Assembly: GCF_019753765.1 (NCBI RefSeq)
Contig: NZ_JAIJZW010000002.1
Coordinates: 1 to 64,000 of the forward strand
From: Microbacterium marinilacus
GTDB lineage: Bacteria > Actinomycetota > Actinomycetes > Actinomycetales > Microbacteriaceae
DNA length: 64,000 nt
Direction: 5' to 3'
Part shown: positions 9,023 through 17,131 of the stretch, piece after piece
How positions within the stretch are numbered: the stretch's first letter is position 1
How the letters are laid out: each line of letters starts with the position of its first letter
Program-made: the position numbers and the translations under genes
Notes under the pieces: generated by a model
Seen by the model: only the letters and a program-made list of their open reading frames with translations
Databases searched by the model: none
Told to the model about the DNA's origin: nothing

Positions 9023-9837
9023 GCCGGCCGCCCGATCCGTTCGAGGCCGCCGACCCGGGTCTCGGCGGCGCGGTCCAGGAGCGCGGTCACACCGACAGCG
9101 AGGACGACGAGGAGCACAGCGGGCACGAGCACCGGCAGTGGGTTGGTGGCGAGGCCGGTGCTGTTCTCGCGGACCATGCGACCCCAGTTCGCTGCAGGGG
9201 CGCCGGCGCCCAGACCGAGGAACCCGGCGGTGGCGGCGAGCTGGGTCGCGGCGACGAAGCGGATTCCCGCCTCAGTCAGGGCGACTGGGGCTAGGCCCGG
9301 CAGGATGTCGAACCGCACCCGTGCCGTCAACGGCTCGCCGCGAGCTTCGGCGTCCCGAGCGTAGTCGGTGGCCGCGAGCGTGCGGGTACGTTCGCGGATG
9401 ACACGGATCGAGAACGGGATGCTGACCGCGGCGATCGCGACCGCGACGACCAGATCGTCGCCGGGGAGCCCGGCGGCCAGAAGGAGCAGCAGAAACAGCG
9501 CGGGCACAGCTGCGATTCCGTCGACGACCCGCAGCACGGCGCGGGCGCTGCGGGCGTGGTGCGTCATGCCCGTCCAGATGCCGACGGACAAGCCGATCAC
9601 GCTGCCGAGTACCGTCGCCGCGGCGGCTTGCAGGACGAGGGTTCGTCCACCGGCCAGGACGCGGGCGAGCACGTCGCGACCCAGCACGTCCGTCCCCAGT
9701 GCGACGCCAGCGTCCGGCGGCTGGAAGGGGCCGCCGACCGGTGCGCTGGCGCTGCCGACGACCAGCCAGGGCCCTGCCAGTGCGAGCAGGAGCACCAGCG
9801 CTGCGGGCACTGCGGCGACCCACCGGCGGGCGGTCAC
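9019..9837 (-). CDS. DppC/OppC-type ABC permease
   Basis: Second membrane subunit of the importer, 272 residues. It has an N-terminal helix, a periplasmic stretch with the GTDVLGRDVLARVLAGG motif typical of DppC/OppC/NikC (the 'GTD-LGRDV-SR' pattern), and the cytoplasmic EAA loop around RDAEARGEPL ahead of the last helices. It overlaps the permease upstream and the ATPase downstream by 4 bp each. The pairing with a DppB-type permease, SBP and fused ATPase makes a complete importer. Substrate not readable from sequence. Confidence 0.88.
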   Translation of the reverse strand: MTARRWVAAVPAALVLLLALAGPWLVVGSASAPVGGPFQPPDAGVALGTDVLGRDVLARVLAGGRTLVLQAAAATVLGSVIGLSVGIWTGMTHHARSARAVLRVVDGIAAVPALFLLLLLAAGLPGDDLVVAVAIAAVSIPFSIRVIRERTRTLAATDYARDAEARGEPLTARVRFDILPGLAPVALTEAGIRFVAATQLAATAGFLGLGAGAPAANWGRMVRENSTGLATNPLPVLVPAVLLVVLAVGVTALLDRAAETRVGGLERIGRPA

Positions 9838-10790
9838 GCGTGCTCCTGCCGCCGGGTGCGCTGCTGCAGCACTCGCGCGATGATGTCGCCGACGAGGAGG
9901 ATCATCAGCACGACCGCGCCGAGCACGAGCGCCAGGCCCTGCACGAGCGGCACGTCCCGGTTCCCGACGGCGCGGGTGAGTTCATAGCCCAGGCCCGGGA
10001 CGTTGAAGAGGGTCTCCACGACGATCCCGCCGCCGAGGAGCCCGGCGATCATGATCGTGAACGCGTGCACGGCGGGCGGTGCCGCGTTCACGACGACGGT
10101 GCGGACGTAGGCGAGGCCGCGGATGCCGTTCAGTCGCGCGAACTCGGCGAACGGGGTCGCGACGGTCTGCGCGACCGAGGCTCGCAGCAGCCGCATCGTC
10201 GATCCGAACCCGCCGAGCGCGAGCGCCAGAGAAGGCAGCGCGATCAGCTCGGGGTGCTGCCACAGGCTCTGCCCCGCAGGGACGATCGCGACCGCCGGCA
10301 GGATCGGCAGCCACACCGCGAACACGACCAGCAGAGCGGTCGCGATGAGGAAGTCCGGCGTGCCGATCAGCCCGAGCGTGACCCCGGACAAGGCACGATC
10401 CACGCGGCCCCCGGCACGCATTCCGGCGATCGTGCCGAACACCCCCGCGAGAATCACGATGCCGGCCGCGGCGGGCACCAGCACAGCCATGCTCGCGCCC
10501 AGCCGAGCGACCACGATTCCGACGACCTCGCGACCCGAGACAAGCGACGTGCCCAGGTCACCGTGCGCGAGACCGTCGACCCAGGCGCCGTAGCGTTCCA
10601 GCGGCGGCCGGTCCAGACCGAGCGCGAGGCGCACGGCCTCCCGTTCGGCGTCGGTCGCGTCCGGACCGGAGACCACGCCGACGGCGTCGCCGGGCAGCAC
10701 CTCGGTGGCCCAGAACACGACGAAGGAGAGAATGGTGAGGGTCGCCGCGCAGCTGGCGACCCTCACCGCGATCCAGGAGGCTGTCCGCAC
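9834..10790 (-). CDS. DppB/OppB-type ABC permease
   Basis: First membrane subunit, 318 residues. N-terminal helix followed by the DppB hallmarks: LPGDAVGVVSG near residue 32, the RLALGLDRPPLERYG segment and DLGTSLVSGREV, then five further helices with an EAA-type loop (AEFARLNGIRG). It starts 4 bp downstream of the substrate-binding protein gene and overlaps the DppC-type gene. Complete at both ends. Together the four genes match the order of NikABC(DE) and CntABC(DF) systems, which take up nickel, cobalt or zinc chelates; peptide uptake is the alternative. Confidence 0.88.
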   Translation of the reverse strand: MRTASWIAVRVASCAATLTILSFVVFWATEVLPGDAVGVVSGPDATDAEREAVRLALGLDRPPLERYGAWVDGLAHGDLGTSLVSGREVVGIVVARLGASMAVLVPAAAGIVILAGVFGTIAGMRAGGRVDRALSGVTLGLIGTPDFLIATALLVVFAVWLPILPAVAIVPAGQSLWQHPELIALPSLALALGGFGSTMRLLRASVAQTVATPFAEFARLNGIRGLAYVRTVVVNAAPPAVHAFTIMIAGLLGGGIVVETLFNVPGLGYELTRAVGNRDVPLVQGLALVLGAVVLMILLVGDIIARVLQQRTRRQEHA

Positions 10791-10794
10791 CGGG

Positions 10795-12297
10795 TCAGTC
10801 GGTGAGGACGACCTGCGACAGGTCGGGGAACTGCAGCTCCCGCACCCCGGTCACCCCGTCACGCGCCGCGCTGATGTTCGGCACGAACACCGGTGCGAGC
10901 TGGTTGCCCTCCTCCCACAGCAGCCGCTGCGCCTCGTGCGAGGCGGTCAGCCGCTCCTCGGCCGTGGCGGCGCTGCGCGCGGTCTGCACGAGCGCGTCTA
11001 CCTCCGGGAAGGTCCCGGGCGTGTGGTTGGGTTCGAACAGCGCCGGCGGGTTGTAGCCGACCTTGAACGGCAGCGCCAGCCACGCCGGGTAGTCGGCGAA
11101 CAACTGACCAGCGGGCAGTTCCCGCAGAGTCGCGTCCACTCCGACTGCCTGCAGGTCCTCCACGACCAGCGTCGCCGTCTCCACCATGCCCGGCAGTTCC
11201 GGGCCAGCGGTCAGCTCGACGCTCATGCCGGCCGCGCCGGCGTCCTGGAGCAGCTGCCTGGCCTGATCCGGGTCGTACTCGCGCTGCGGGATCGAGGTGT
11301 CGTAGCTGGCGAACCCGAGCGCGGGGAGATCGTTGCCGAGCGAGGCGAGCCCGTAGTAGACGTTGTCGATGATCCGCTGCCGGTCGATCGCGAGCTTGAA
11401 CGCCTCCCGCACCCGCGGGTCATCGAACGGCGCTGTGGCGGTGTTCATCGTGAATGGCATGTACGACACGTAGGGCGGCTCGCTCGACGTCACGCTTAGC
11501 CCGTCCACGCCGTTGAGGGCCTGTGCCTGCGCGGGGGTGATGCCGCTGATGTAGTCCACCTGGCCCTGTCGCAGCGCGTTCACCCGCGCCGTGCCGTCCG
11601 GGATGGAGACGAGCTCGATCTCATCGAGCGAGGGCGCGGCGCCGTAGTAGTCGGGGTTGCGCTCCAGCAGCGTGGACTGGCCCGGCTCGAACGCGGCGAT
11701 CGTGAACGGACCCGAAGACGGGGTGTCCGGCGTGAACTCGGTGGTGCCGTCCTGGATCGCCAGCATGCTCTGGCAGATCAGCTCCCGCCCGTCCGCGATC
11801 GGCGCGACCGTCGGCAACACGACCGTCGAGGCATTCGGCGTGATTGCAGCGTCCAGGTCGAAGCTGCGGGCCACGAGCATCGTGAACGGCAGCCCTTCGA
11901 GCAGCACCGGCGCGCGCAGCGAGTACAGCACGTCCGCCGACGTCAGCGCGGCGCCGTCCGTGAACGAGACGCCGTCGCGCACGTGCAGGGTGTACTCAGA
12001 TAGATCATCGGACACGTCGACCGATTCGACTACCCCGTAGGAGACCCCCTCAGCCGCACCCGGGTCGAGCTCGCACAGCGGCGCGTGGACCAGTCGGGCA
12101 CGCACATAGTCCAGTGCCGTGGGGCCCTGGAAGTAGTTCAGCGTCTCGGTCGAACCGCCCGCGAACGCGGCTCGCAGTGTGCCGCCGCTTTCCGGGGAGC
12201 TCTCGCCCTGCGGTGCTGCCGTACAGCCCACCACCGTCAGCGCCGCCGCCGCTGCGACGATCGCAGCCAGCCCCCGCGTCCTGCTCGACAACATCAA
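10795..12297 (-). CDS. Family-5 substrate-binding lipoprotein (DppA/NikA/CntA-like)
   Basis: Extracellular receptor of the Dpp-type importer, 500 residues. It has a lipoprotein signal with lipobox VVGC near residue 25 and the usual SBP_bac_5 landmarks: ESGGTLRAAFAGG after the signal, a FTDGAALTSADVLYSL segment near 110 and FKLAIDRQRIIDNVYYG near 300, all collinear with DppA/NikA. First gene of the long minus-strand operon that ends at 4186; the Zur-like box at 12366-12380 lies 69 bp upstream. Zinc-dependent control and the YbtPQ-like genes in the operon argue for a zinc-chelate ligand. Ligand residues cannot be assigned from sequence. Confidence 0.88.
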   Translation of the reverse strand: MMLSSRTRGLAAIVAAAAALTVVGCTAAPQGESSPESGGTLRAAFAGGSTETLNYFQGPTALDYVRARLVHAPLCELDPGAAEGVSYGVVESVDVSDDLSEYTLHVRDGVSFTDGAALTSADVLYSLRAPVLLEGLPFTMLVARSFDLDAAITPNASTVVLPTVAPIADGRELICQSMLAIQDGTTEFTPDTPSSGPFTIAAFEPGQSTLLERNPDYYGAAPSLDEIELVSIPDGTARVNALRQGQVDYISGITPAQAQALNGVDGLSVTSSEPPYVSYMPFTMNTATAPFDDPRVREAFKLAIDRQRIIDNVYYGLASLGNDLPALGFASYDTSIPQREYDPDQARQLLQDAGAAGMSVELTAGPELPGMVETATLVVEDLQAVGVDATLRELPAGQLFADYPAWLALPFKVGYNPPALFEPNHTPGTFPEVDALVQTARSAATAEERLTASHEAQRLLWEEGNQLAPVFVPNISAARDGVTGVRELQFPDLSQVVLTD

Positions 12298-12365
12298 ACA
12301 CCATCACTTTCCATCGACAGAGAGACACCGACAAACGCCGATGTTTACTATGTATACCACGATGT

Positions 12366-12380
12366 TGAGAACGATTATCA
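12366..12380. promoter_or_regulatory. Zur-like operator between SBP and TetR genes
   Basis: The 15-mer TGAGAACGATTATCA is an imperfect inverted repeat that matches the actinobacterial Zur box pattern (for example TGAAAATCATTTTCA-like sites in mycobacteria). The same 15 bases recur at 21535-21549 and, as the complement, at 56371-56385. It sits between the divergent importer operon (start 12297) and tetR (start 12409), so it can control both. Confidence 0.75.
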
Positions 12381-12408
12381 CAAAGAAACGACCGGTAGGA
12401 TCGCGAGC

Positions 12409-13053
12409 ATGACCGGCCTCTCGCTGAGCCGCGATGGCATCATCGAGGCGGCGCTGGACATCACCCGAACCGATGGACTGCGGGCGGTAACGATGCGCGC
12501 CATCGCGTCGCGCTTCGATGTCACGCCGATGGCCCTCTATCGGCATGTCACCGACCGCGAAGAGCTGGTGCGGCTCGTCGCGGACCACATCGGGAGCCTG
12601 GTACGCCCAGGGGCTCCGCCAGAGGAGCCCTGGGAGCAGCACGCTCGCGCGTGGGCCGTCGCCCAGCGCAACACACTGCGACAACACCCCGGCCTCGCGG
12701 CGTGGCTGATGGACAATGGGCCTGCCGGCGCGGAAGCCTATCGACTGCTCGAACTGCTGGCTTCAGCACTCGTCGCCGGTGGATTCGACGACGCCCGCGT
12801 CGCTCGTGGCGCCGCGCAGATCATGAGCTGGACGTTCTCCCGGGTCGCGATCGAGGACAACGCCGACGCCCGCCGACGCACCCAGCGCCGCAATCGCGCA
12901 CAAGCCTTCGTCACTGGCCTGAGCGACATCGATCCGGCACAATACCCGACTGCGGCGCGCATCGGGCCGGAGTTCTTCACCCTCTCCATGCAGGAGATCT
13001 TCGACCTCGGCCTGGACTCGATCATCGCCGGTCTTCGCGCCGGCACGACGTGA
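12409..13053 (+). CDS. TetR-family transcriptional regulator
   Basis: A 214-residue repressor-type protein. The helix-turn-helix is at residues about 25-45 (VTMRAIASRFDVTPMALYRHV), followed by a helical ligand-binding domain with the TetR_C pattern. RBS GGTAGGA lies at 12394-12400. It is divergent from the importer operon with the Zur-like box in between. A second TetR gene occupies the same position next to the paralogous transporter operon at 55626, so a local regulator is a conserved part of the module, perhaps sensing the chelate. The Zur box overlapping its own promoter region suggests two-layer control. Confidence 0.85.
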   Translation: MTGLSLSRDGIIEAALDITRTDGLRAVTMRAIASRFDVTPMALYRHVTDREELVRLVADHIGSLVRPGAPPEEPWEQHARAWAVAQRNTLRQHPGLAAWLMDNGPAGAEAYRLLELLASALVAGGFDDARVARGAAQIMSWTFSRVAIEDNADARRRTQRRNRAQAFVTGLSDIDPAQYPTAARIGPEFFTLSMQEIFDLGLDSIIAGLRAGTT

Positions 13054-13153
13054 CGCGACCACGAGCGAGCGCGCGTGTTATCACTCCTGTCACCCCTTGA
13101 CGTTCCGCCCATTCTTTGCGGCGGAAGCCGGCACGGGCGCAGATCCGCGGGCG

Positions 13154-13549
13154 TCAGACCGGACAGGCCGCGCAGCGACCGAAGACCTCGAGAATGTGCC
13201 GGGTCACGGTGAAGCCGTTGCGGGCGGCCGTGGCCAGGATCCAATCCTCGCTGGGCGGGTCGATCTCCACAGCGGTGCCGCAGTTCTCGCATACCAGGTG
13301 GTGATGGTGATCTCCGGGTTCGCAGGCGCGAAATAGCTGGCCGCCGGCCACGGGGACGGTATCGGCGCGGCCGGTCTCGACGAGGGCGTTGAGCTGCCGG
13401 TAGACGGTGGCGAGCCCTACCGAAATCCCCTCACTACTTAGGCGCTGGTGCAGCTCAGCGGCGGAAATGAAACCGCACGCCGTCTCCAGCGCGTGCGTCA
13501 CCGCTTCCTTCTGCGCGGTGTTTCGGCGATCGCGGATCGTGGCGGGCAT
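13154..13549 (-). CDS. zur: Fur-family regulator, probable zinc uptake regulator Zur
   Basis: A 131-residue Fur-family protein: winged helix with the recognition region SVGLATVYRQLNALVETGRA, then the metal-binding dimerisation domain with HHHHLVCENCG and a terminal RCAAC, forming the structural CxxC...CxxC zinc site. ATG at 13549 is chosen because GGGAGG precedes it by 5 bases; a GTG one codon upstream is less likely. Zur rather than Fur is inferred from the neighbours: SmtB-like sensor, COG0523 proteins, zinc-free L36 and the repeated zinc-type operators. Mycobacteria also place zur beside an SmtB-type gene, there co-directional; here the two are divergent. Confidence 0.82.
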   Translation of the reverse strand: MPATIRDRRNTAQKEAVTHALETACGFISAAELHQRLSSEGISVGLATVYRQLNALVETGRADTVPVAGGQLFRACEPGDHHHHLVCENCGTAVEIDPPSEDWILATAARNGFTVTRHILEVFGRCAACPV

Positions 13550-13568
13550 CACCGCCTCCCTCCCCGGG

Positions 13569-13587
13569 AATGAGAACCTTTCCCATT
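13569..13587. promoter_or_regulatory. Inverted repeat between zur and the SmtB-like gene
   Basis: AATGAGAACCTTTCCCATT is an inverted repeat with arms AATGxGAA and TTCxCATT. It lies between the divergent zur and arsR-type starts. The half-site resembles both SmtB-type operators and the Zur boxes of this window, so either regulator could bind; I favour the SmtB-like sensor, as in mycobacterial smtB-zur. Confidence 0.55.
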
Positions 13588-13626
13588 AGTATAGTCACAT
13601 TGCAATCCGTTTATGTGTGTGATGGG

Positions 13627-13980
13627 ATGGATGACATGGACATGGGACCCGGGCTTGCCGCTGCAGCGCAGCTGTTCAAGGTCCTCGGTAGCGAAGCACG
13701 GTTGGGGCTGCTGCATGTGATCGGGCAGGAGCCGCGCACCGTCGGCGCCCTGGCCGAGACGACGGGCTTGTCGCAGCCGCTGGTCTCCCAGCACCTGAGG
13801 ACGCTCCGCCAGGCGGGCCTGGTGACCTCCAGCCGCAACGGCAAGGAGGTCACGTACCAATTGGCCGATCTGCATGTCAGTCATGTGATCGGCGACGCAC
13901 TCGCCCACGTCCAAGAGCCTGCCGCGGCCCTGTCTGCGGACAAGGACTCATCCGAATCAGAACAGAAGGAGTCATCATGA
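13627..13980 (+). CDS. ArsR/SmtB-family zinc-sensing repressor
   Basis: A 117-residue winged-helix metal sensor. HTH segment TGLSQPLVSQHLRTL near residues 42-56. The last helix reads DLHVSHVIGDALAHVQE, which reproduces the SmtB alpha-5 zinc site spacing D-x-H-x10-H-x2-E exactly, so zinc (or cobalt) sensing is well supported. Start ATG 13627 gives the usual length; the frame is open further upstream and the RBS is weak, so the start is uncertain. It overlaps the His-rich gene by 4 bp, which makes a two-gene zinc-excess operon closed by a terminator at 14290. Confidence 0.88.
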   Translation: MDDMDMGPGLAAAAQLFKVLGSEARLGLLHVIGQEPRTVGALAETTGLSQPLVSQHLRTLRQAGLVTSSRNGKEVTYQLADLHVSHVIGDALAHVQEPAAALSADKDSSESEQKESS

Positions 13981-14273
13981 CCATCACCGACGTCCACGCC
14001 GAGCACACCACATCGGAACACGAGCACGGCACCGACTGCGGCCACGAGGCCGTCCAGCACGGCGACCACACCGACTATGTGCACGGCACGCACCACCACG
14101 CGCTGCACGGCGACCACTACGACGAGCACGAGTCCGTCGCCGAACACACCCCCGACGCTCACGCGCACGGTGCTGACTGCGGCCATGAGCCGGTCCAGCA
14201 CGACGACCACGTCGACTACCTCCACGACGGGCACAAGCACGCCGTGCACGGGGACCACTACGACGAGCACTGA
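13977..14273 (+). CDS. Small His-rich metal-binding protein with tandem repeat
   Basis: A 98-residue cytoplasmic protein with no signal or helix-rich membrane part. About a quarter of residues are His. Two copies of the same unit are visible, each running DCGHE-VQH-DH-DY-H--H--A-HGDHYDEH (residues about 20-53 and 67-98). Proteins with this unit occur in actinobacteria and are often mis-named; no enzymatic domain is present. Coupled translation with the SmtB-like repressor suggests it buffers or stores zinc when the sensor releases the operon. The role is inferred. Confidence 0.75.
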   Translation: MTITDVHAEHTTSEHEHGTDCGHEAVQHGDHTDYVHGTHHHALHGDHYDEHESVAEHTPDAHAHGADCGHEPVQHDDHVDYLHDGHKHAVHGDHYDEH

Positions 14274-14289
14274 GTTCGACCGAGACGAG

Positions 14290-14319
14290 GGGGATGCGCC
14301 GCATAGCCGGCGCATCTCC
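14290..14319 (+). terminator. Hairpin terminator after the SmtB/His-rich operon
   Basis: GATGCGCCG (14293-14301) pairs perfectly with CGGCGCATC (14308-14316) across a 6-base loop, and the stem can extend by about three pairs. It starts 17 bp after the His-rich stop codon. The following T run is weak, as is common in high-GC genomes. Confidence 0.6.
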
Positions 14320-14337
14320 TTCGTCATATTGGGCTCC

Positions 14338-14697
14338 TAGTTCCTCGCCTCGACCCGCGTGAACAAGCCGTCGGCCGCGCGCAGATTCTCGCCAGACCGG
14401 CCTCCACGATGCGAAGGGCTCCCGCCAGCACCGACCCGGCGGCTTGAAAGACACCCGCGCCGCAGTGACTGAACGGCATCGCGATCGCGCCGCGAGCGCC
14501 GCATTGAGCAGACCGGCGACGGGTCGGCGCGGCAGGTTCAGGGCGATGCTCGGCGCGAGTACTGCCACAGGCAGGAACAGGGCGAGCGCGAGGGCGGCCG
14601 TCGGGGCAAGACGGTTGGAGGTGTCCAGCAGCGCGACGGCGACGGCGAGGGCGTCGCAGCAAGGCTGTCGACGACGCGCGGGCTACGGGCATCGGGG
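14338..14697 (-). pseudogene. Decayed membrane-protein remnant
   Basis: No intact frame. On the minus strand one frame reads a hydrophobic run (ALAVAVALLDTSNRLAPTAA, then LALFLPVAVLAPSIAL), after which a different frame reads FQAAGSVLAGALRIVEAGLA and a third reads GENLRAADGLFTRVEARN before a stop at 14338-14340. Such frame hopping with preserved amino-acid character is what a gene with several indels looks like. The family is not recognised. It lies downstream of, and in the same direction as, the COG0523-type gene, so it may have been part of the same zinc operon. Confidence 0.4.
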
Positions 14698-15729
14698 TCA
14701 CTCGCTGCGGTCGGCCGCCTTCGCCCACGCCGGGAAGGGGCCGGGAAGCATCCCCCACGCTGTGGGCCCGGCTGCGATCTCGGCGTCGGTGAGTGCGGCC
14801 TCGTCGAGCGCGGTGACGAGGCCGTCGTGGTCGAGGTCGAGCCCGACGAAGGCGAGGTCTTGTCCGAGCGCCAGTAGTTCCTCCTCGTCCTCGAGCCGGT
14901 CGTCGATCGCGAGCGGGTTCAGCGAGATCACCCGGCCGACGTGCTCCCACTGAGCCACGATGCTCGCCCGGGTGGCGAGCCGGCAGAACCCGGCCGAGCG
15001 CAGCACGTCCCCGAACTCGCCTGGTTCGATCCGGTCATCCAGGAGCTGCTTGAAGCGGCCGGGGTGCAGCGGACGGACCTGCTCGTAGCGAAACGCGCTG
15101 ACGCGGGGGTCGGTCATGTGCGGGTCGAAGTCGTCGTTGAGAAAGCACACCCATCCGGGGCGGTCCTGTTCGACCCCGTACGCTTCACCGGGCTCGAGGT
15201 GCGCGATGGCGTCGCGGTGCAGTCGCAGCCGCGCGTGCGGGCTCAGGTGGTTCAGCAGCGCCATCACGACCGCAAGATCGGGCGGCGTCAGCGCCTTCCA
15301 GTTCACCAGCACGATCGCCGAGGCGTACTCGATCTGCGTGACGGTGAGCTGCGCCCTCGCGGCCAAGGGCGCCGCGACGCCGCTGTCGGCGTCCCGCAAC
15401 GGCAGGTAGTCGTCCCGGTGTAGATCGTCCAGCATGTGGGCGGCGTCGACCACGCACACCAGTGCGAGCAGCCGGGTGCGGTCATCGAAGTCGCCGAAGG
15501 TGCCGATCAGCTCGGTCGCGGGCACCTCGTCGGGCAGCTCCACCACCGCGCCCGCCGCAGGGTTCGTCCATGACGACAGCACAGCAGCCTCCTGAGCCGG
15601 GTCCGGTGACCCGGCCAGCCGAGAGGCGGGGAAGAACCCCCGATTCGTCAGCTTCGCCAGCCGCTTCGCGTACCTCAGCCGTTCCGGCCCGCACGCGCCG
15701 ACGACCGCGATCACGCCTACTGCATCCAC
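14698..15729 (-). CDS. COG0523/CobW C-terminal protein lacking the GTPase P-loop
   Basis: About 343 residues. The C-terminal half matches the CobW_C domain ([20 protein letters not shown] followed by [18 protein letters not shown]). The N-terminus, where COG0523 GTPases carry GxxGxGKT, reads [16 protein letters not shown], and the CxCC metal motif is absent. A degenerate GTPase fold with a kept C-terminal domain is therefore likely. GTG at 15729, preceded by GAGGAA, is chosen because a longer start at 15783 would fall in the Zur-like box. Divergent from the zinc-free L36 gene with that box between them; similar L36/COG0523 pairs are known Zur targets. Activity unclear. Confidence 0.7.
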   Translation of the reverse strand: MDAVGVIAVVGACGPERLRYAKRLAKLTNRGFFPASRLAGSPDPAQEAAVLSSWTNPAAGAVVELPDEVPATELIGTFGDFDDRTRLLALVCVVDAAHMLDDLHRDDYLPLRDADSGVAAPLAARAQLTVTQIEYASAIVLVNWKALTPPDLAVVMALLNHLSPHARLRLHRDAIAHLEPGEAYGVEQDRPGWVCFLNDDFDPHMTDPRVSAFRYEQVRPLHPGRFKQLLDDRIEPGEFGDVLRSAGFCRLATRASIVAQWEHVGRVISLNPLAIDDRLEDEEELLALGQDLAFVGLDLDHDGLVTALDEAALTDAEIAAGPTAWGMLPGPFPAWAKAADRSE

Positions 15730-15766
15730 CCGTTGTTCCTCGTTCTGCTCGCTACCGCTATCGTTA

Positions 15767-15783
15767 ATGATAACTGTTCTCAT
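15767..15783. promoter_or_regulatory. Zur-like operator between COG0523-type gene and L36
   Basis: ATGATAACTGTTCTCAT is an inverted repeat (arms ATGATAA and TTCTCAT) differing by two central bases from the complement of the box repeated elsewhere in this window. It lies 13 bp before the L36 start codon and 38 bp before the divergent GTG, a position suited to repression of both. Confidence 0.7.
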
Positions 15784-15795
15784 CTAGGAGTTGCC

Positions 15796-15918
15796 ATGAA
15801 GGTCCGCGCCTCACTCAAGTCGCTGAAGAACCAGCCCGGTGCGCAGGTCGTGCGCCGTCGCGGCAGGGTCTACGTCATCAACAAGCTCAACCCACGATTC
15901 AAGGGCCGCCAGAGCTGA
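15796..15918 (+). CDS. rpmJ: Ribosomal protein L36, zinc-independent (C-minus) paralogue
   Basis: A 40-residue protein ([20 protein letters not shown] at its start) of the large ribosomal subunit. Classic L36 has a CxxC...C...H zinc ribbon; this copy has no Cys and no His, so it is the C-minus type that replaces the zinc form during starvation and frees zinc. RBS TAGGAG lies 5 bases upstream. It is 13 bp downstream of a Zur-like box and is followed by a class I aldolase gene in the same direction. Identification is secure for so short a gene. Confidence 0.93.
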   Translation: MKVRASLKSLKNQPGAQVVRRRGRVYVINKLNPRFKGRQS

Positions 15919-15954
15919 ACCCCGCTCGCCGCCGCGATCCGAGGAGACCCCCCG

Positions 15955-16845
15955 ATGCCCGACGCCACCCAACTGGCCCGCTTCGAGAGCGGGCAGGGAT
16001 TCATCGCCGCCTTGGACCAGAGCGGCGGCAGCACACCGAAAGCCCTTGCCCTGTACGGGATCGACGAGTCGCGATACGCGACCGATGCGGAGATGTTCGA
16101 CCTCATCCACGCTGCCCGCACCCGCGTGATCACCAGCCCGGCGTTCACCAGCGAGCGGATCCTCGGCGCGATCCTGTTCGAGGGCACCCTCGACCGCGAA
16201 ATCGATGGCCAGGGCGTGGCCGAGTACCTCTGGGGCGTCAAGGGGATCATCCCGTTCCTGAAGATCGACAAGGGCCTGGAGACGGAGCGGGACGGGGTGC
16301 AGCCGATGCGCGAGATCCCCGACCTCGACGCCCTTCTGTCCCGCGCGGCCGAGCGCGGGATCTTCGGCACCAAGGAGCGGTCGGTCATCCATGCCGCGCA
16401 CCCTGCTGGCATCGAGCTGGTCGTCACGCAGCAGTTCCGCATCGCCGAACACGTCCTCGCCGCGGGCCTGGTGCCGGTGCTCGAACCCGAGGTCGACATC
16501 CACGCCCCCGACAAGGCCGCGGCCGAGGAATTGCTGAAGGTCGAACTGCTGCGCCAGCTCGACGACCTCCCCGGGTCCGGGAAGGTCGCGGTCAAGGTCA
16601 CCATCCCCACTGTCGCCGGCTTCTACACCAACCTGATCGCCCACCCTCGTATCGCCCGCGTCGTGGCGCTGTCCGGCGGGTACGACCGGGACGAGGCGAA
16701 CCAATGGTTGGCGCGCAACCCGGGTCTGATCGCGAGCTTCAGCCGCGCCCTGCTCGACGGGCTTACCGCCCCGCAGAGCGAGGAGGAGTTCGATCGCACC
16801 CTGGATACGTCGATCGAGTCCATCTACCGGGCTTCGATCGCCTGA
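15955..16845 (+). CDS. fda: Fructose-bisphosphate aldolase, class I
   Basis: Cleaves fructose 1,6-bisphosphate to two triose phosphates through a Schiff-base lysine, needing no metal. The 296-residue protein shows the family's start (FIAALDQSGGSTPKAL) and the region VAVKVTIPTVAGFYTNL, which should contain the Schiff-base lysine, followed by ALSGGYDRDEA. RBS GAGGAG at 15941. Most actinobacteria rely on zinc-dependent class II aldolase, so a class I copy directly behind a zinc-free L36 and Zur box looks like a zinc-sparing substitute. The enzyme assignment is firm; the zinc-sparing role is inferred from position. Confidence 0.9.
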   Translation: MPDATQLARFESGQGFIAALDQSGGSTPKALALYGIDESRYATDAEMFDLIHAARTRVITSPAFTSERILGAILFEGTLDREIDGQGVAEYLWGVKGIIPFLKIDKGLETERDGVQPMREIPDLDALLSRAAERGIFGTKERSVIHAAHPAGIELVVTQQFRIAEHVLAAGLVPVLEPEVDIHAPDKAAAEELLKVELLRQLDDLPGSGKVAVKVTIPTVAGFYTNLIAHPRIARVVALSGGYDRDEANQWLARNPGLIASFSRALLDGLTAPQSEEEFDRTLDTSIESIYRASIA

Positions 16846-16849
16846 GCGG

Positions 16850-17131
16850 ATGGCCGTGAGCGTCAGCGAGCCGTCCTGGGTCTCCGAGGATCAGTACCGC
16901 TCGATCCAGGCCGGGCTGCGCGTGGTGGCCGCCTGGGCGGATGCCGAGCACGAGCCGGAGGCCGCCCTCGACGGAGCGCTGCGGCGGGAGTCCGATCCCG
17001 GGGATGTCGTCGTCGGGCTGGCGACGGTATCCCGCCTGCTGGCGATCGAGCTGGCCGCAGCGACCGGGGCGACCGAGGGCGCCATCCTCGCCCGGCTCGG
17101 CGCGCGGGTCGATCGCATGCAGCATTCCTGA
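16850..17131 (+). CDS. Small hypothetical protein downstream of class I aldolase
   Basis: A 93-residue, acidic, mostly helical, soluble protein that starts 5 bases after the aldolase stop, hence co-transcribed. No signal peptide, membrane segment, Cys or recognisable metal motif apart from a few His (EHEPE, MQHS). The family is not recognised. The continuous frame, the tight spacing and the absence of a better frame on either strand support it as real. Confidence 0.6.
   Translation: MAVSVSEPSWVSEDQYRSIQAGLRVVAAWADAEHEPEAALDGALRRESDPGDVVVGLATVSRLLAIELAAATGATEGAILARLGARVDRMQHS

Noticed and set aside
13977..14273. CRISPR-like or tandem DNA repeat in the His-rich gene
   Set aside because: The repetition is at protein level, two units only, and in frame within a coding sequence.
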